NCBI RefSeq assembly: GCF_030209445.1
Contig: NZ_JARVSD010000008.1
Span: forward strand, 310,001 to 374,000
Length of the DNA stretch: 64,000 bases
Reading direction: 5' to 3'
Source of the DNA: Promicromonospora sp. MEB111
GTDB lineage: Bacteria; Actinomycetota; Actinomycetes; Actinomycetales; Cellulomonadaceae
The notes beneath the pieces were generated by a model. That model saw only the letters and a list, made by a program, of their open reading frames with translations. It searched no databases and was not told where the DNA came from. The translations under genes were made by a program, and so were the position numbers. Shown here piece by piece: positions 1-8,426 of this stretch (position 1 is its first letter; every line of letters begins with the position of its first letter).

Positions 1-1193
1 CGGAGCTGACGCGCACCGGGGCGTGGCGGCGCGAGTCCACCGTCGGCACCTGGCGCACGGGCTCCCGCGACGGACGTCCGCACGGCGGCTTCTACACGCA
101 GGACGACCTGCGCGAGATCGTGGCCTACGCCCGCGACCGCGGGATCACCGTGGTGCCCGAGATCGACGTGCCCGGCCACGTCGAGGCCGCCGTCGCCGCC
201 TATCCCGAGCTCGGCACGCGCAAGGACCGCAGCGGCGTGCGCACCACGTGGGGCATCAGCCAGGACGTGCTCGACCCGTCCGAGGGTTCGCTCGCGTTCT
301 TCCGGCACGTGCTGGACGAGGTGCTGGACGTGTTCGACGCGCCCTGGATCGGCCTCGGCGGGGACGAGGTGCCGCCGACGCTCTGGCGCGAGTCGCCGCA
401 GATCGTCGAGCGCGCCCGGGCGCTGGGCCTGTTCGGGCCGGACGGCGCCGTGGACGTCAGCCGGCTGCACGGCTGGTTCGTCGCCCGGCTGGCCGAGCAC
501 GTGTCCGCCGCGGGCCGCCGTGCCGTCGTCTGGGACGAGGCCGTCTCGCCGATGCTCCCGCACGACGTGATCGTCACCTCCTGGCGCGGGTATGCCCAGG
601 GCGCCGCCGCGCTCGCCGCGGGGCACGACGTCGTCATGGCGCCCGAGCAGGCCGTCTACCTGGACCACCGGGCCGGCGACCACCCGGCGGAACCCATCCC
701 GGTCGGCTTCCTGCGCACGATCGAGGACGTCTACGCCTTCGACCCGCTCCCGGCGGAGCTGGTCGAGGCGCAGCCGGCCGGCGGCCGGACCGGGCGGCTG
801 CTCGGCGCGCAGGCCCAGGTGTGGACCGAGCACCTCGACAGCGCGCGCCGCGTCGACTACGCGACCTACCCGCGGCTGGCCGCGTTCGCCGAGGTCGCCT
901 GGTCGCCGCGCGGCGACCGGGAGCCGGGCTCGGCGGCGTCGAAGGAGTTCCTGGACCGGCTGGAGCGGAACCACCTGCCGCGCCTCGACGCGTACGGCGT
1001 CGAGTACCGGCCGCTCGCCGGGCCGCACCCCTGGCAGACCCGGCCCGGCGTCCAGGGCTACCCGCGGGACCTCGCGGCCGAGACCGCCGTCGGCGGCTGG
1101 GCCGGGCTCGGCGGCTGGCGGGAGGACGGCGGCGTCGAGAACCTGCCGGAGCGGAGCCCGGTGGACGACCCGGCCCCGGAGCGCGACACGTGA
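1..1193 (+). CDS. beta-N-acetylhexosaminidase, GH20 (5' end outside window)
   Basis: C-terminal 397 codons of a glycoside hydrolase family 20 enzyme, read from base 3. GH20 removes terminal GlcNAc or GalNAc from chitooligosaccharides, muropeptides or glycans by substrate-assisted catalysis. The GGDE motif with the catalytic Asp-Glu pair is at 358-369, preceded by the EIDVPGH strand motif (around 160-180), and the C-terminal YPRLAAFAEVAW block typical of the barrel end is at about 870-900. The N-terminal domain is missing. The stop codon overlaps the next gene by four bases (GTGA), so the two are one operon with the D-aminoacylase-like gene. The secreted or cytoplasmic location cannot be judged without the 5' end. 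Confidence 0.93.
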   Translation, partial: ELTRTGAWRRESTVGTWRTGSRDGRPHGGFYTQDDLREIVAYARDRGITVVPEIDVPGHVEAAVAAYPELGTRKDRSGVRTTWGISQDVLDPSEGSLAFFRHVLDEVLDVFDAPWIGLGGDEVPPTLWRESPQIVERARALGLFGPDGAVDVSRLHGWFVARLAEHVSAAGRRAVVWDEAVSPMLPHDVIVTSWRGYAQGAAALAAGHDVVMAPEQAVYLDHRAGDHPAEPIPVGFLRTIEDVYAFDPLPAELVEAQPAGGRTGRLLGAQAQVWTEHLDSARRVDYATYPRLAAFAEVAWSPRGDREPGSAASKEFLDRLERNHLPRLDAYGVEYRPLAGPHPWQTRPGVQGYPRDLAAETAVGGWAGLGGWREDGGVENLPERSPVDDPAPERDT

Positions 1194-2764
1194 CCGGCAC
1201 CGTCCAGGTCCGTGGGGCCCGCCTGCCCCAGCCCGACGGGACCCTGTCCGAACCCCTGGACCTGCACGTCGTGCGGGGCCGGATCGCGGCGATCGCCCGC
1301 GCGGGCGCGCGGGACCTCGCCGTGCCGGACGTCGCGGGGCCGGAGGCACCGACCCTCGACGCGCACGGTCGCGTCGCCCTGCCCGGGTTCGTGGACGCGC
1401 ACACGCACGCCGAGGCGGCCGTCTTCGAGCCGGACGTGCAGCTCGCCATGCTCCGCCAGGGCATCACGACGATCGTGACCGGCCAGGACGGCGTGTCCTT
1501 CGCGCCGTCCGACCCCGCCACCTACGCGTGGGCGAGCACGTACTTCGCCGCGATCGACGGCGACCACCCCGTGTTCGCGGGCGGGTCCGTGGGCGACCTC
1601 CTGACGACCTACCACCGCACGGTCCCGGTGAACGTCGCCTACCTCGCGCCCCACGGCACCATCCGGTACCGGGTGCTGGGGGCGGCGCAGCGACCGGCGT
1701 CGGACGACGAGATCGCGGCCATGACGGACCTGCTGGAGCAGGCCCTCGACGACGGCGCCTGCGGCCTGTCGACGGGCCTCGAGTACGTGCCCGCCGCCTA
1801 CGCCGACGAGCGCGAGCTGGTCGCTCTTGCGAAGGTGGTCGCCGCACGCGGGCTGCCGCACGTCAGCCACATGCGCGGCTACGAGGACAAGGGCGTCGCC
1901 GGGCTCGACGAGCTGCTGCGGATCGCCCGCGCGTCCGGCGTCGCCACCCACGTGTCGCACCTGCACGGTCCCGCCGGCGACCTGCTGGACCGCATCGGGG
2001 CGGCACGCGCCGCGGGCCACGACCTGACCTACGACTCCTACCCCTACCTGCGCGGCTGCTCCATCCTGTCGATGGTCTCACTGCCCACGTGGCTCCCCGT
2101 GGCCGACGCCGCCGCGACCGTCGCCGCCCTCCGCGACCCCGCCATCGCCGGACGCCTGAGCGAGCACTTCGCCGGCCTGAGCGACCTCTGGCCGCGGATC
2201 ACCTTCGCGTCCGTGCCCGGCATGGAGTGGGCCGAGGGCATGACCCTGCCCGACGTCGCGGCCCGGCTCGGGCGCTCGGCCCCCGACACGGTGGTCGAGA
2301 TCCTCACGACCACCGCGCTGCGCGCGAGCTGCGTGTTCGCGCAGCCGCCCACCAACTCGCCCGAGTCGGTCCGCACGCTCGCCGGGTACGAGGGCCACCT
2401 CGCCGGGTCCGACGCGATCTACCGGGGCGGCCGGCCGCACCCCCGCGGCTGGGGCGCCTTCGCGCGGTTCCTCGACGAGCACGTGCGCCGCGGCGCGTGG
2501 AGCTGGTGGGACGCGGCCGAGCACCTGTCGGCCCGGGCGGCCCGGCGGTTCGGCCTCGCGGGCCGCGGCCGGCTCGTGCCCGGTGCCGTGGCGGACCTCG
2601 TGCTCGTGGACCCGGGCCGGGTCCAGGACGAGGCGACGTACGAGCTGCCGCGCACGCCGGCCACGGGCATCGAGGACGTGCTGGTGGCCGGGATCCCCGT
2701 CCTGGCGAACGGAGCCCTCACGGGAGAGACCCCGGGGCACGGCCTGCGGCCCGCATCGGGGTAG
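1190..2764 (+). CDS. N-acyl-D-amino-acid deacylase family amidohydrolase
   Basis: 524-residue amidohydrolase of the D-aminoacylase family, which hydrolyses N-acyl-D-amino acids to D-amino acids. Visible: metal motif HTH at residues 71-73, SHM (His227), SHLH (His257) and a late GSDA Asp (Asp408) followed by HPRGWG. The family's usual NCGFS segment reads QDGVSF here, so the usual zinc-ligand Cys is Asp100. The GTG start at 1190 overlaps the upstream stop (GTGA), which fixes the start. Context with a hexosaminidase, a D-amino-acid PLP enzyme and RidA suggests scavenging of N-acylated D-amino compounds, perhaps from cell walls. The substrate is not proven. Confidence 0.88.
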   Translation: MTGTVQVRGARLPQPDGTLSEPLDLHVVRGRIAAIARAGARDLAVPDVAGPEAPTLDAHGRVALPGFVDAHTHAEAAVFEPDVQLAMLRQGITTIVTGQDGVSFAPSDPATYAWASTYFAAIDGDHPVFAGGSVGDLLTTYHRTVPVNVAYLAPHGTIRYRVLGAAQRPASDDEIAAMTDLLEQALDDGACGLSTGLEYVPAAYADERELVALAKVVAARGLPHVSHMRGYEDKGVAGLDELLRIARASGVATHVSHLHGPAGDLLDRIGAARAAGHDLTYDSYPYLRGCSILSMVSLPTWLPVADAAATVAALRDPAIAGRLSEHFAGLSDLWPRITFASVPGMEWAEGMTLPDVAARLGRSAPDTVVEILTTTALRASCVFAQPPTNSPESVRTLAGYEGHLAGSDAIYRGGRPHPRGWGAFARFLDEHVRRGAWSWWDAAEHLSARAARRFGLAGRGRLVPGAVADLVLVDPGRVQDEATYELPRTPATGIEDVLVAGIPVLANGALTGETPGHGLRPASG

Positions 2765-2770
2765 TAACGC

Positions 2771-2817
2771 CCGACAAACGGACCGTTTCGTCGGCACACC
2801 GACCCGCACGGCAAGAT
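2771..2817 (+). promoter_or_regulatory. inverted repeat and putative -10 before the D-amino-acid enzyme
   Basis: CCGACAAACGG (2771-2781) faces CCGTTTCGTCGG (2783-2794), an inverted repeat with a single extra base in one arm. A -10-like CAAGAT (2812-2817) ends six bases before the GTG start at 2824. This suggests a regulated internal promoter despite the short distance to the preceding gene. A small hairpin in the mRNA is the alternative. Confidence 0.45.
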
Positions 2818-2823
2818 GGGGGC

Positions 2824-4029
2824 GTGCTGCGCATCGACGACCCCCGGTTCTCCTGGCCCCTGCTGACGCTCGACGAGCCGGCGCTGGACCACAACATCGC
2901 CACCGTCGCGGGCGCCTTCGCCGCCGCGGGCGTGGAGCACGCACCGCACGTCAAGACCCACATGTCCCGCCAGATCTGGGAACGGCAGGTCGCCGCCGGG
3001 GCGTGGGGCGCCACCGTGGCCACGCCCGCGCAGCTCCGCACGGCGCTCGGCTGGGGCATCCCCGGCGCCGGGCGCCGGGCGTTCCTGGCGAACGAGCTCG
3101 TGGACCCCCGCGAGATCGCCTGGCTGCGCACCGCCCTGGGTGACGGCACCGCGGACGAGGTCTGGGTCTACGTCGACTCCGCGCGCGGCGTCGACCTGCT
3201 CGCCGCCGGGTTCGCGGGCGCCGCCCCGCAGGTCGCGGCGCGGCTCGGTGTGCTCGTGGAGCTCGGCGTCCCGGGCGGCCGCACCGGCGCGCGCACCGTG
3301 GCCGACGTCGCGGCGCTCGCGGGCCGGGTGCACGACGCCGGGCTGCGCCTGGTCGGCGTCGCCGGCTACGAGGGACCCGTCGCAGGCGGCACCAGCGACG
3401 AGGAGCTCGCCGCCGTCGGCCGGTGGTGCGACGGGCTGCGGGAGGCCGGGGCGCAGGTCGCGGACCTCGTCGACGGGCCCGTGGTGCTGAGCGCGGGCGG
3501 CAGCGCCTTCGCCGACGTCGTGACGCGGCGCCTCGGGGAGCCGCTCACCGCCGCGGACGGCGGGCAGGTGCCCACCCGCATCGTGCTCCGGTCCGGCGCC
3601 TACGTGACCCACGACCACGGCCACTACCTGCGCACCGACCCGTGGACCCGCCTGGGCGCCGAGCCGCTGCGCCCCGCGATCACGGTCTGGGCCTCGGTGC
3701 TGTCCGCCCCCGAGCCCGGGCTGGTCATCTGCGGGATGGGGCGCCGCGACGTCTCGTTCGACATCGACCTGCCGACGCCGCTCGTGGTGCGCCCGGCCGG
3801 CGCCGACGGCCGGATCGGCGACGCCCGCGAGCTGTCCGGCGTGGCCGTGACCGCGCTCAACGACCAGCACGCCTACCTGTCCCTCGACGAGGCCGCGGAC
3901 GGCGCGCTCCGGCCCGGCGACGTGGTCGGGTTCGGCATCTCGCACCCGTGCACCACGCTCGACAAGTACCGCACCGCCCTGGTGACCCGCGGCGACGAGG
4001 TCGCCGAGCAGGTCACGCTGAGCTTCTGA
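2824..4029 (+). CDS. D-threonine aldolase / D-serine dehydratase-like PLP enzyme
   Basis: 401-residue fold-type III (alanine-racemase-like) PLP enzyme of the D-threonine aldolase / DSD1 group. The Schiff-base lysine is Lys44 in PHVKTH. The C-terminal metal site motif SHPCTT supplies His374 and Cys376. The family cleaves D-3-hydroxy amino acids or dehydrates D-serine, which makes 2-aminoacrylate. That would explain the RidA gene 28 bases downstream, since RidA removes such reactive imines. GTG at 2824 was chosen because it sits six bases after a -10-like CAAGAT and the protein then begins at the family's usual N-terminus. Which of the two reactions it performs cannot be told from sequence. Confidence 0.87.
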   Translation: MLRIDDPRFSWPLLTLDEPALDHNIATVAGAFAAAGVEHAPHVKTHMSRQIWERQVAAGAWGATVATPAQLRTALGWGIPGAGRRAFLANELVDPREIAWLRTALGDGTADEVWVYVDSARGVDLLAAGFAGAAPQVAARLGVLVELGVPGGRTGARTVADVAALAGRVHDAGLRLVGVAGYEGPVAGGTSDEELAAVGRWCDGLREAGAQVADLVDGPVVLSAGGSAFADVVTRRLGEPLTAADGGQVPTRIVLRSGAYVTHDHGHYLRTDPWTRLGAEPLRPAITVWASVLSAPEPGLVICGMGRRDVSFDIDLPTPLVVRPAGADGRIGDARELSGVAVTALNDQHAYLSLDEAADGALRPGDVVGFGISHPCTTLDKYRTALVTRGDEVAEQVTLSF

Positions 4030-4057
4030 CCGAACACCGAACCACAAGGAGACACCG

Positions 4058-4462
4058 ATGACCGCGAAGACCGCCATCTCGACCCCGGGCGCCCCGGCGC
4101 CCGCGCACACCTTCCACCAGGGCGTGCGCAAGGGACCGTTCGTGCAGGTCTCGGGCCAGGGCCCCATGGACCCGGCGACGAACGAGTACGTGCACCTGGG
4201 CGACGTGGCCGCCCAGACCACCCGCACGCTCGAGAACGTCCGGGCGATCGTCGAGGCCGGCGGCGCGACGTTCGACGACGTCGTGATGCTGCGGGTCTAC
4301 CTCACCAAGCGTGAGGACTTCGCGATCATGAACGAGGCCTACGGCGAGTTCGTGACCAAGCACTGCCCCGGCGGCGTGCTGCCGAGTCGCACCACCGTGT
4401 TCACGGGGCTCCCGCGCGAGGAGATGCTCGTCGAGATCGACGCGCTCGCGGTCACCGACTGA
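4058..4462 (+). CDS. RidA family reactive imine/enamine deaminase
   Basis: 134-residue YjgF/YER057c/UK114 protein. Family members are trimers that hydrolyse reactive enamine/imine intermediates such as 2-aminoacrylate released by PLP dehydratases. The PSRTTV segment (around residue 110) carries the conserved substrate-binding Arg, followed by VEIDALA. A clear ribosome-binding site AAGGAGA lies at 4047-4053. It is the last gene of the operon and converges on the DUF4349 lipoprotein gene with six bases between the stops. The neighbouring PLP enzyme is the likely source of its substrate. Confidence 0.93.
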   Translation: MTAKTAISTPGAPAPAHTFHQGVRKGPFVQVSGQGPMDPATNEYVHLGDVAAQTTRTLENVRAIVEAGGATFDDVVMLRVYLTKREDFAIMNEAYGEFVTKHCPGGVLPSRTTVFTGLPREEMLVEIDALAVTD

Positions 4463-4468
4463 CCCGGA

Positions 4469-5443
4469 CTACTCCGCGGGGGCGGGCTCCGGATCCGGTG
4501 TGGGGGAGGCCGGGCCGCCGTCGCGGCTCCTGGCCACCTGCCGGCGCACGCCGACCACCACCAGCAGCACCAGGCCGGCCAGCACGAGCCACGGCGTGAT
4601 CGCGCCGAGCACGAGGACCACCACGTTGAACGTGCTCACCAGGGCGCTCCACCCCGCGGACAGGCCGCCGAGGAACCCGCCGGGCCGGGCCTGCGCCGCC
4701 GGCGTGCCCTCCGCGACGATCTCGACGTGCAGGGTGGACATCGCCACCTCGTCCGAGAGCCGGTTCCGCTCGGACACCCGCGAGTCCAGCTCGGCCTGAC
4801 GGGTCGCGAGCTCGGCCTCGATCTCGATGAGGTCGGCGGTGCGGTCGGCGCCGGCCATGAGCTCGCGCAGCCGGTCGGTCGAGGTGCGGAGCGCCTCGAT
4901 GCGGGCGTCGAGGTCCTGCGCGGTGCCGGTCACGTCCACCGTCTCGACGTGCCGGTCGCGCACGTCGCCGAGCTCGTCGAGGGCGTCGAGGGTGGCCGAA
5001 ACGCGGTCGGCGGGGATGCGGAGCGTCATCGACGCGCTGCCCAGCTCGTCGTCGGTCTCGGCACGCTCGTCCCGGGCCTCGACGCGGCCGCCGGCCTCCT
5101 CGACCAGGTCGGCGATCTGCTCGGCCGCGTCGAACGGGTCGTCCACCACGAGGGTCGCGTTGCCGGTGGTGATGAGCTCGCGGTCGACGGCCTCCTCGCG
5201 GGCCTCGGCGACGCCGATGGCACCGGCGGCCCCGTCGGCCGCGGTGTCGGGCGCCGCCATCTCGCTGCGTGCGGCGCCGCCGTCGGTCGCCGCCTCGGAT
5301 CCGCTGGAGTCCCCTGCTCCGCCGCCCGAACATGCTGCCAGGGACACGGCGAGCGCGCCCCCGACGACTGTTGCCAGAAGTGCGTGGACGAGTCGGCGCG
5401 CGGGTGGGCCCGCGTCCCCCAGGGCAGACCGGTTGCGCATCAT
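4469..5443 (-). CDS. DUF4349 domain lipoprotein
   Basis: 324-residue membrane-anchored lipoprotein. The signal peptide ends in a lipobox LAAC about 30 residues in. A Ser/Gly/Ala-rich linker, an alpha/beta plus coiled-coil DUF4349 domain (helical part rich in RLRELMAG and RQAELDSR-type heptads), and one C-terminal transmembrane segment with a basic RRQVARSR stop-transfer end follow. Start at 5443 (ATG ATG): TACGCT at 5450-5455 ends six bases upstream, so the mRNA is probably leaderless, and longer versions lack a signal peptide. The function of DUF4349 is unknown. It probably works on the outer face of the membrane. It is divergent from the ROK regulator across 308 bases. Confidence 0.85.
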   Translation of the reverse strand: MMRNRSALGDAGPPARRLVHALLATVVGGALAVSLAACSGGGAGDSSGSEAATDGGAARSEMAAPDTAADGAAGAIGVAEAREEAVDRELITTGNATLVVDDPFDAAEQIADLVEEAGGRVEARDERAETDDELGSASMTLRIPADRVSATLDALDELGDVRDRHVETVDVTGTAQDLDARIEALRTSTDRLRELMAGADRTADLIEIEAELATRQAELDSRVSERNRLSDEVAMSTLHVEIVAEGTPAAQARPGGFLGGLSAGWSALVSTFNVVVLVLGAITPWLVLAGLVLLVVVGVRRQVARSRDGGPASPTPDPEPAPAE

Positions 5444-5682
5444 GGGACGAGCGTAGGAGCCCGACGGTGTCGGAACCCGCCTCACCTGAGAACTGTGATC
5501 CCTTTGTGAACTTGTGGCCCTGGTGACCCGATTTTTCATTGGTTTTGCACGGTTCTTGATCACGTTCCGGTCACGCCGTGCTCCTCTCGCCCGCTTACGG
5601 CAGGCTCGCTTTCGTCAGGCACGTGAAGTAATCCGTCCACGTCGAACAGGGCATGTCCCCTGCCAGGAGCAGCGTGACCCAA

Positions 5683-5698
5683 GTAACAGTCTTGTTAC
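5683..5698. promoter_or_regulatory. candidate operator GTAACA-N4-TGTTAC upstream of the ROK regulator
   Basis: Perfect 6+6 inverted repeat in the 308-base gap between the divergent DUF4349 and ROK genes, 53 bases before the ROK start codon. ROK repressors are usually autoregulated, so this is the best candidate operator for the sugar operon regulator. The rest of the gap (5444-5682) is less GC-rich than its surroundings around 5510-5570 and shows no gene. Binding is not proven. Confidence 0.4.
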
Positions 5699-5751
5699 GG
5701 GTCATACCGGGCAATGGACAGGGACTCTGTTAAGGAGGTCTACTAACAAAC

Positions 5752-6906
5752 ATGGCGACGGCGACAGAACGCAGCGGTACCGGGCGAGGGCTCGGGGCAC
5801 GGCTGCGCGCGACGTCCAAGGTGCTCCCCGAGCACGCCAGGGCGCACAACAGGTCCCTGGTGCTGCAGCACCTCTTCCACGAGGGGCCCACCTCCCGGGC
5901 CGACCTCGCACGAGCCACCTCGCTCACCCGCGTCACGATCTCCGACCTGGTCTCGGTGCTCATCACCGAGGGCCTGGTCGAGGAGCTCGGCACGCGGCCC
6001 GGCCAGCGCGTGGGCAAGCCCGCGATCCTGGTGGGCCTGCGCACGGACGCCTACCAGATCGTGGCGGTCGACCTCACGGAGCACGGCCACATGCGCGGCG
6101 CCGTGCTCAGCCTCACCGGCGAGATCATGGTGCGCCGTCAGCTCGACATCGACGGGCGCACGGGCGACGAGCTGGTCGATCTGCTCACCCGGTTCGTCCG
6201 GCGGCTCGTCGCGGCGGCCAGCCACCCGGTGATCGGCGTCGGCGTCGGCTCGCCCGGCATCATCGACCTGGACGGGCGCGTCGTCGAGGCTCCCAACCGC
6301 GGCTGGTACGACGTGCCGCTGGCGGCGATCCTGGGCGAGCGCCTGGGCCTGCCCGTGCACGTCGCGAACGACGCCAACACCGCGGCGCTCGGCGAGTTCA
6401 CCTACGGCGGGGCGACCGGCAGCATGCTGGTGGTCACCCTGGGCGCGGGTGTCGGCGCGGGCGTGGTGGTCGACGGCGTGCGGGTGCACGGCCAGCACGA
6501 CGCCGCCGGCGAGATCGGCCACGTCACCGTGGTCGACGACGGCGAGCCGTGCGCGTGCGGCCGCGTGGGCTGCCTCGAGACGGTGCTCTCCGTCCCGGCG
6601 CTGCGGCGCGCGGTCGCGGACAAGAGCCCAGAAGATTCCGACGCCGCCCTGGCGTCGGCCGGCCGGGTGCTGGGCGTGACCCTCGCCCCGGTCGTCAGCG
6701 CGCTCAACCTCACGGAGGTGCTGCTGAGCGGTCCGCGCGACCTGCTCGACGGCCCCCTGCGCGAGGCTGCGCTGGACACCATCCGACAGCGGACCATGCC
6801 GGCCATCAACACGGGCCTGCAGCTGCGGATGGCCGCACTCGACGAGGACGTGGTGCTGGCGGGTGCCGCCGTCCTCGTGCTTTCCGCCCAGCTGGGGGTC
6901 TCGTGA
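5752..6906 (+). CDS. ROK family transcriptional regulator (HTH + ROK)
   Basis: 384 residues: an N-terminal winged helix (residues about 25-90, containing SRADLARATSLTRVTISDLV) and a ROK sugar-binding domain. The zinc motif GEIGHVTV...CACGRVGC is intact. NagC/Mlc/XylR-like proteins of this type repress sugar uptake genes and are released by a sugar or sugar phosphate. A strong ribosome-binding site AAGGAGGT lies at 5732-5739. It is directly upstream of the sugar ABC transporter, ROK kinase and nagB, so it probably controls them in response to an N-acetylglucosamine-type ligand. The specificity is inferred from context. Confidence 0.93.
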   Translation: MATATERSGTGRGLGARLRATSKVLPEHARAHNRSLVLQHLFHEGPTSRADLARATSLTRVTISDLVSVLITEGLVEELGTRPGQRVGKPAILVGLRTDAYQIVAVDLTEHGHMRGAVLSLTGEIMVRRQLDIDGRTGDELVDLLTRFVRRLVAAASHPVIGVGVGSPGIIDLDGRVVEAPNRGWYDVPLAAILGERLGLPVHVANDANTAALGEFTYGGATGSMLVVTLGAGVGAGVVVDGVRVHGQHDAAGEIGHVTVVDDGEPCACGRVGCLETVLSVPALRRAVADKSPEDSDAALASAGRVLGVTLAPVVSALNLTEVLLSGPRDLLDGPLREAALDTIRQRTMPAINTGLQLRMAALDEDVVLAGAAVLVLSAQLGVS

Positions 6907-6996
6907 GCATCAGTGCGCACGCGTGGGCGGTGGGCATCCCATCGAGCTTTCCCTTTGTTCCGCGACACACGGTCGTATCCCGGGAGGAACCCACAC

Positions 6997-8289
6997 GTGA
7001 ACAAGAACCGTCTCGTCGGCGCTGCGGCGTCGGCGATCACCCTGACGCTCGCGCTCAGCGCCTGCGGTAACGCCGGCGGTGCTGCCGCCCCCGAGGAGAC
7101 CGGCCCCGGAGAGGTCCGGGTCTGGCTCGTCGGTACCGACACGCCCCCGGAGGCGCGCGACTACCTCAAGAAGACCTTCGAGGAGGCGAACCCCGGCAGC
7201 ACCCTCACGATCGAGGAGCAGGCCTGGGACGGCCTGGTCGACAAGTACACGACGGCGCTGGCCGGCTCGGACGCCCCCGACGTGGTCGAGATCGGCAACA
7301 CGCAGGCCGCCGCGTTCACCTCGGCGGGCTACTTCCGCGAGATCACCGCGGACGAGTTCGAGAACCTGGGCGGCGCCGACCTGCTCCCGGGCTTCGTCGA
7401 GGCCGGCGACTGGGAGGGCAAGCACTACGCCCTGCCGTACTACTCGGGCTCGCGCGTGGTCTTCTACTCCGAGCAGGTCCTGGGCGACACCCCCGTGCCG
7501 ACCACGCTGGACGAGTACGTCGAGACGGCCGTCGACCTGAAGACCGACGACCTGTCGGGCGTGTACTGGCCCGGTCAGGACTGGTACAACGCGCTGCCCT
7601 TCATCTGGGAGAACGGCGGCTACGTCGCCGAGCAGGCCGAGGACGGCACGTGGGACGCCGGCTTCTCCTCCGAGGGTGGTCTCGCCGGCCTGGAGCAGAT
7701 CCAGACGATCATGACCAAGGGCAACAACGCCCCGTCCGACGCGCAGGAGACCGACCTGCAGGTGCCGTTCTGCGAGGGCAAGGTCGCCTTCCTGTCGGCA
7801 CCGAGCTGGATCCAGTGGTCCATCAACGCGCCCGAGAAGCCCGAGGACCCGGACGGCGTGCCCGGCTGCGCCTCCACCTACGGCTCTGACCTCCAGGGCC
7901 TCGCCCTGCCGGGCAAGGACGGCGGCGCCGCGCAGGTGTTCGCCGGCGGCTCCAACATCGCCATCGCGCAGAAGTCGGCCCGCCCCGACCTCGCGATGAG
8001 CGCCTACGAGATCCTGCTCAGCGACGAGTACCAGTCGATCCTCGCGGGGATCGGCCTGTTCCCGGCCAAGACCTCGCTCTTCGAGAAGGTCGACCAGTCG
8101 ACCTCGATCGGCAAGGCCGCCGCCGAGGCCGCCGCGAACGCCAAGCTCACGCCGGCCTCCCCGAAGTGGGCCGACGTCGAGTCCCAGAGCCTGCTGCAGA
8201 CCGCCTTCTCGCGGATCGCCGCCGGCGATGACGTGAAGACGGTGGCCGAGAAGCTGGACGCGGACATCGAGGCGATCCTCAACAGCTGA
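6997..8289 (+). CDS. ABC sugar transporter, extracellular solute-binding lipoprotein
   Basis: 430-residue family 1 (MalE/NgcE-like) binding protein. The signal peptide ends in lipobox LSAC near residue 23, so the mature protein is anchored as a lipoprotein on the outer membrane face. GTG at 6997 follows a GGGAGG ribosome-binding site (6982-6987). It captures an oligosaccharide or amino sugar for the two permeases downstream. A nagB gene and a ROK kinase in the same operon point to N-acetylglucosamine or chitobiose, but the ligand cannot be read from sequence. It is separated from the permeases by a 137-base spacer carrying a strong hairpin. Confidence 0.93.
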   Translation: MNKNRLVGAAASAITLTLALSACGNAGGAAAPEETGPGEVRVWLVGTDTPPEARDYLKKTFEEANPGSTLTIEEQAWDGLVDKYTTALAGSDAPDVVEIGNTQAAAFTSAGYFREITADEFENLGGADLLPGFVEAGDWEGKHYALPYYSGSRVVFYSEQVLGDTPVPTTLDEYVETAVDLKTDDLSGVYWPGQDWYNALPFIWENGGYVAEQAEDGTWDAGFSSEGGLAGLEQIQTIMTKGNNAPSDAQETDLQVPFCEGKVAFLSAPSWIQWSINAPEKPEDPDGVPGCASTYGSDLQGLALPGKDGGAAQVFAGGSNIAIAQKSARPDLAMSAYEILLSDEYQSILAGIGLFPAKTSLFEKVDQSTSIGKAAAEAAANAKLTPASPKWADVESQSLLQTAFSRIAAGDDVKTVAEKLDADIEAILNS

Positions 8290-8308
8290 TCCCTGGTCAG
8301 CACGATTT

Positions 8309-8394
8309 CCCGTCCCGCCCGGTGACCTCAGGATCCCGGGCGGGACGGGACACCACTGCCCGTCTGACGCCTTCGGCCGCTCCTTCGCGGAGCG
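8309..8394 (+). other. intercistronic hairpins between binding protein and permease genes
   Basis: A perfect 14-bp stem (8309-8322 with 8336-8349, 13-base loop) is followed by a smaller hairpin (CGCTCC 8378-8383 with GGAGCG 8389-8394). There is no T-run. In mal-type operons such hairpins stabilise the binding-protein mRNA or partly terminate transcription, so that the binding protein outnumbers the permeases. That role is inferred here. Confidence 0.6.
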
Positions 8395-8426
8395 CGGCTG
8401 TCGTGCGCCTCGCAGGAAGACAGGAC

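Noticed and set aside
5444-5751. Riboswitch in the gap before the ROK regulator
   Set aside because: Only the short dyad and a ribosome-binding site stand out; I see no conserved aptamer pattern.
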